Shown here one piece after another: positions 59,717 to 64,000 of a DNA stretch of 64,000 nucleotides. The DNA is from Coriaria nepalensis. Lineage: Eukaryota > Streptophyta > Magnoliopsida > Cucurbitales > Coriariaceae. Positions within the stretch are counted from its first letter, which is position 1. Each line of letters opens with the position of its first letter. The notes under the pieces are model-generated. The model was given only the letters and a program-made list of their open reading frames with translations. It searched no databases and had not been told where the DNA came from. The DNA lies in the NCBI GenBank assembly GCA_027186245.1, contig CP114490.1, positions 8,564,501 through 8,628,500 of the forward strand, written 5' to 3'. Made by a program: the position numbers and the translations under genes.

Positions 59717-59743
<27 letters not shown>
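59717..59743. repeat. AT microsatellite
   Basis: About thirteen AT dinucleotides. Confidence 0.95.
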
Positions 59744-59749
<6 letters not shown>

Positions 59750-60279
59750 AGCCATATGTACATATAAAGAAAATTCTACAATAAATTCCCTTTAAAAGTC
59801 TCAATCAACGTCACAATCTGCTTAGTACCTGTTCTCTGGAAATTTTGGTTTGCCTTGGAACAAAAAATTGTACACCATTTCGATCCGTCTGATTGGTTCT
59901 GATCTAAATTAGTGCCATAAGACATGCATAAAATGTGCACCATACATATCTACCGACTCACGATGGTCATGGTTGCATCGGGGGCCCACCTGTTAACTAA
60001 TTATTTATCATTATACCGTCCAAATTCAAATACTCCGCGGACAAAAGCATATAGTCGCTAACCATCGGTTTTCTTAGCTAAATCCTGGTTACAAATGAAC
60101 CCAACCATGGTTACTTTACCTCCTACGAGATCACGGCACGTGTAAATATCCAACGGCTGAAACCTATGATCCGTACACATTCACAGCCTTGACCTCTATT
60201 AAATTGTGGCGTCGCCCCACGCATACCAATCATCTTCTTTACATTCCCTGAGAAAGAAACAATCTGAAGGTTCATTTCA
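59744..60279 (+). promoter_or_regulatory. Promoter region and leader of cyclophilin gene
   Basis: Upstream of the start codon is a moderately GC-rich stretch with pyrimidine patches (CATCTTCTTTACATTCC). No clear TATA box. An ACGTG core (GGCACGTGTAA, 60135-60145) is a G-box-like element; its use is not shown. Confidence 0.45.
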
Positions 60280-60798
60280 ATGGGAAACCCTAGAGTCTTC
60301 TTCGACATGTCAGTCGGCGGTCAGCCTGTTGGCCGGATCGTCATGGAGCTCTATGCCGACGTTACTCCACGCACGGCGGAAAACTTCCGCGCACTCTGCA
60401 CCGGCGAGAAAGGAGTCGGCAGGAGCGGCAAGCCTCTTCACTTCAAAGGATCATCTTTCCACCGTGTGATCCCCAACTTCATGTGTCAAGGAGGCGATTT
60501 CACCGCAGGAAACGGTACCGGCGGCGAGTCCATCTACGGATCGAAGTTCGCCGACGAGAACTTCATCAAGAAGCACACCGGTCCAGGAATCCTCTCAATG
60601 GCGAATGCAGGGCCTGGAACAAACGGATCTCAATTCTTCATCTGCACAGCTAAGACCGAGTGGCTGGATGGAAAGCATGTGGTGTTCGGTCAGGTTGTGG
60701 AGGGAATGGATGTTGTGAAGGCCATCGAGAAGGTTGGATCGAGCAACGGAAGCACCTCAAAGCGGGTTGTTATCGGCGATTGTGGACAGCTCTCTTAG
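60280..60798 (+). CDS. Cyclophilin A-type peptidyl-prolyl isomerase (ROC family)
   Basis: Single exon, 172 residues, the length of plant cytosolic single-domain cyclophilins. It catalyses cis-trans isomerisation at proline and binds cyclosporin A. Active-site residues are present: F60, H61, R62 (FHRVIPNFM), F67, Q70, F120, W128 (EWLDGKH) and H133. The plant divergent loop RSGKPLH (48-54) and the cysteine pair C40 and C168, known for redox control in plant members, are also there. No signal or transit peptide, so cytosolic or nuclear. Codons are GC-richer than the surroundings (many C/G third positions). Intronless structure is normal for this group. ROC3/ROC5 in Arabidopsis are plausible orthologues. 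Confidence 0.97.
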   Translation: MGNPRVFFDMSVGGQPVGRIVMELYADVTPRTAENFRALCTGEKGVGRSGKPLHFKGSSFHRVIPNFMCQGGDFTAGNGTGGESIYGSKFADENFIKKHTGPGILSMANAGPGTNGSQFFICTAKTEWLDGKHVVFGQVVEGMDVVKAIEKVGSSNGSTSKRVVIGDCGQLS

Positions 60799-61619
60799 AT
60801 CGTTTCTCTGATTGTTGTATGCTAATGGCGGTGGCGCTATATGTTATGGTCCTTTTCTTTCTGTCCTGCTGAGTGTGTTTTCCTTATAGTAATTGTCTGT
60901 TCTGTAATGCTTATGCATCTACTACTTCTTGGATCATGTGGGGGAATTAGGGATTGACTTTGAAATAAGATAGATTTGTCAGTCAACTTATGCTTTTTTT
61001 TTGTGGTTATTTTTGAGTTTTTATCTGATCTAATTGACATTTATTAAACTTTATTTAAATCTAAACATGAGAAAAAGAAAATCGAAGAAGAAGAAAAGAA
61101 AAAAATTGCTAAACCGATAGGTTTGATGTGCACAATAATAAACTTTATCGAGTTGCGTAGGAAAATAATCCGTGAAGTGGAAAGAAACGAAAACATTGAA
61201 GATAAGCACGACGTTGTTACTTTATACTTTATACTTTTCTCTCTCCTGTTGTGAAGACAGTGTAGGTGTCCTGTTTGAAAGGAGGGGGCTTTGTTAGGAT
61301 TTTGGACTTAGGATTGTTCCTTAGTTCTAAAGTTTTTGGAGTGACACCAGGGGTTGTTGTCCAACCGCTGGGCAGAGATAATTTTTTGTGGGAGTTCAAG
61401 TTTTCTATTTCAATATTTTGTTATTCAATATTTTGTTATTATATTTTATATTTAGTCGGTCATGTTGTGTAGGAGTTGTCCATGTTGTAAGACTTGCGTT
61501 TACCTAAGTTTTTGTTGGATTGTTTAAAGGGGAAGTTGGCAAACTAACCTCCAAGAGGTGGGATTTTAATGAGAGGAATTTGAGAAATTTGACCTATTTA
61601 GAAGACCAATTTAAAGAAG
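60799..61619. other. 3' region of cyclophilin gene and intergenic DNA
   Basis: Putative 3' UTR to about 61000, then AT-rich DNA. A short duplication lies at 61412-61440 (TTTCAATATTTTGTTATT-like). No gene seen. Confidence 0.4.
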
Positions 61620-62950
61620 GTGAAATTAGGATAAATGGTCGTATTTTAATATAATTATAATAAATATTTTAAATTTTTATAATTTTAATTAATATTTTAT
61701 TTTATAATTTTAATTATAATGAATTTTTTTAATTTCGTATTAAATTATCTAAACTTTTAAACTTTAATCTAAGTTAAATATTTCTTTATTTTTACCTTAA
61801 TTTTTTAAAGAGTAATTTTATTATTTTAAATTAATTTCTTATTTTTATATTCTTTTACCATTATTATACTTAACCACTTCATTATTACCGACTATCATCA
61901 AAAATATTTTAAAATTTTAAAATTTTAAAATGGACAACCTAAAATTTTATATTAAGTTTTAGAACCTTATTGTACATCAAGAAAGAGATTTTACGGTAGA
62001 CAAGGATGGCGGTGGGAAGAGAAAAATAGATATTGAAAATATAAAAATATGATTTAAAGATAAATATAAACATTTTTGTATGTGAAATTTAGAATTTAGA
62101 ATATTTTCAATTACAGTTGTCTAGGGCACCGGTGGCGAAGGAGTCGGTGAAGTGGTGATGAAAAGATATAGAGATGAAGAATTTATTTAAAATAATAAAA
62201 TTCGTTAAAAAAATACAAAAATAAAATTTTAGAGATAAAAAATAAAGAAATATTTAATTTAGAGTAAATTTTAAATTTTAGATTGTTTTATGTAGAATAA
62301 CAATATTCGTTATAATTATTCTAAATATTGAGAAGTTCTTCTTTAATAGATAATTCAACTTTAAAACTTTTTGGAAACTAGTTCACAAAGGTCTAACTCC
62401 TAACTCATTTCAACTCCGATCAAACTCATTCCAACTCCTCTCATAAGTCATACTCATTCCAACTCAATTTCATTCTCTTGCAACCCTTTTCCTTCTCGAG
62501 CTTTTTATAGCTCCTTCTCCTTCAAAAACTCCGATCGAACTTCATAGCTCCTAAAAACCTTACAAGGATTGTAAATAGATGAGACGGTGCAATAGCGAAC
62601 TTTCGATGTCGGAAGATATTGATGAAAGTAGCACCAAAGGACTCATGGAGTTAGAATCCATGGATGAAAATAGCAAGATATATCCTTAACTATTAGGGTT
62701 TTCATTTCAAAAATGGTGAAAATGCTTGAAATGTGATTGAAAATGTTTGAAAATATTGTTTTCTTGTTGGATTTTAATGGAATATTGATTTTGTTTTAAA
62801 GTCGAGTTAGAGTAGGACTAAATAGATCGACCAGGTATATAAATATATTTGCATTGACTGATGGATTAATGGATTTTTTGTATAGCTATTGATCCTTTGA
62901 CATACAATACTTTAAGATCAAATGGGTAGTACAAATAACCCATCGATCCC
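61620..62950 (-). mobile_element. Foldback-type element, copy 2
   Basis: 61735-61905 and 62150-62295 are imperfect inverted arms of about 150 bp (e.g. TTAAATATTTCTTTATTTTT at about 61774-61793 against AAAAATAAAGAAATATTTAA at about 62239-62258). They flank a loop that contains a GGTGGCGAAGGAGTCGG block. The sequence to the right (62370-62950) matches, inverted and diverged, the flank of copy 1 at 30780-31560 (e.g. AGGACTAAATAGAT and AATCCATGGATGAAAATAGCAAG against CTTGCTATTT-type text). No coding seen. Confidence 0.55.
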
Positions 62951-64000
62951 ACAATTTGTATATCACGAGAAATTGGATATTAAAACTAAACTTGCATTGA
63001 TCAATCATTCAATCGTATATATATTATTGACGTAGATTTTCGTTCACTAGGAAGGGCTCTACCATCCATAGTATGTCCCAAGATCGCTACTTACACTCAA
63101 TAGCAAACTGCAGTCGGGGTAGTGGTCGGTCAGCCCCACTCTGAAGCTTTAGTCAGTTTTCTAGAGGGATAAGTATAAAGTATTATGTGTATTTGCTATT
63201 CTCTTGAAAATTTTGCATTACCATTTACTGCGAAGTCATTTAGCTTTTATACTTAGTTTAGGTTGGGAGACACCAGACAACTTTACACGTGTCGTACTCC
63301 CATTGTTCAACATTCTGATCATTTCCTGCTCCATGATGGGTATCAGCGCTCTTGCACTTTTGACACAACAGGGATCTGCTCCTCACTCACAAGTCTCTTT
63401 GCATACTAAGGCACTGTCCTAGTCTGACATCTCCCGGGGCACCTCAACAGGTAGCAGCACCACCTCTGTCTGGCACAATAGGGATATGTTTTCCACTCAA
63501 GTGTTGGTTATTTTCCACCTATCTACTCATTTGACATCCCCATGCCAACATCCGAGTTGAGTGAGGGAATATTTGGCTTAACCTTAGTGTCATCTTGAGT
63601 GTCTAAGCTGAGCGAGGAAATATCTGACTTAGCCTTAATATCGTCTTGAGTCTTCTCATCATATTCAGCTATTATTAGACTGTTTTATACCACCTCAGTC
63701 TTCAAGAATCTCAGCCTCAGTTATCATCTCCCGTTAGCACTATATTTCCATAGGCTCTGCTATCTCTACTCAGCTTTGGCCTTTTGAGGGTGCCTAGCTG
63801 AGGCTGTCGCGGAATCATGCTTAACAGTTATCCTATTGGCATGCAACCACATTTTGTATGGGTTACGTGACATTTGACCTCTATTTCAGGCAATAGACTC
63901 ATGCACTTTCTACCGACCCCCATCCGTACTGAAGGATATGAAAGGACGCACGCCGACTTCTTAAATGCCCCTTGATTCATGTCTGTCATTATCTGTGGAG
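62951..64000. other. Unassigned, possibly LTR-derived region
   Basis: Less AT-rich than its left flank. It contains a diverged direct repeat of about 50 bp (63553-63598 and 63603-63648; GAGTGAGGGAATATTTGGCTT against GAGCGAGGAAATATCTGACTT, each ending GTCTTGAGT or TCATCTTGAGT). No reading frame of interest and no gene recognised. Confidence 0.4.

Noticed and set aside
60206..60872. Two plus-strand frames overlapping the cyclophilin
   Set aside because: They are out-of-frame shadows of the conserved cyclophilin coding sequence.

Overview
The window is nuclear DNA from a flowering plant, most likely a eudicot. It shows spliced genes with GT-AG introns, plant protein families (plastid-targeted NiCoT-like permease, GPI-anchored thaumatin-like protein, intronless ROC-type cyclophilin) and AT-rich intergenic DNA full of plant transposon classes (Ty1/copia, Ty3/gypsy, Mutator-like, CACTA). 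I cannot name the species from sequence alone.

Genes. Four host genes look functional. (1) A transportin/karyopherin-beta2 gene (TRN1-like) on the minus strand occupies 471-7562. It runs off the left edge, and five exons (240 codons) are visible. (2) A plastid NiCoT-family (nickel/cobalt-type) permease lies on the plus strand at 10415-15155, two exons, 372 aa. (3) A GPI-anchored thaumatin-like protein lies on the minus strand at 26806-28360, three exons, 345 aa. (4) A cytosolic cyclophilin lies on the plus strand at 60280-60798, single exon, 172 aa. A fifth host gene, a GH10 xylanase (24115-26187), is a clear pseudogene with frameshifts, a nonsense codon and a lost C-terminus.

Transposons. 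A young, almost complete Ty1/copia element (1952-6944; 228-bp LTRs differing at three sites; TAAAC target duplication) sits in intron 1 of the transportin gene. Its polyprotein is broken in four places and it lacks the second Asp of the integrase DDE triad. At 15.8-22.2 kb there are remains of a MULE of the type that carries both a MURA transposase (minus) and a Ulp1-like protease (plus). Between the two lie several tandem arrays, including a hairpin-forming one, and the transposase has an internal 270-bp triplication. At 33.8-45.6 kb a second hairpin array is followed by a DUF1985/Ulp1-like relic and then a degenerate CACTA element (Transposase_24 gene with a proline-rich minisatellite, then a TNPD gene). 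At 47-59.7 kb there are gypsy fragments, with a degenerate copia element flanked by inverted copies of its long LTR apparently inserted into a minus-strand gypsy gag. Further LTR scraps of that copia family lie at 8.3-9.5, 29.4-30.4 and 47.1-47.8 kb. Two copies of a foldback (long inverted repeat) family lie in opposite orientation at about 30.8-32.65 and 61.6-62.95 kb.

Most unusual material. I found no new protein system. The signals best worth following are the Ulp1-associated palindromic arrays sharing a CCCATCGA core at two loci, the foldback family, the 270-bp in-frame transposase triplication, and the young but catalytically altered copia element inside the transportin gene.
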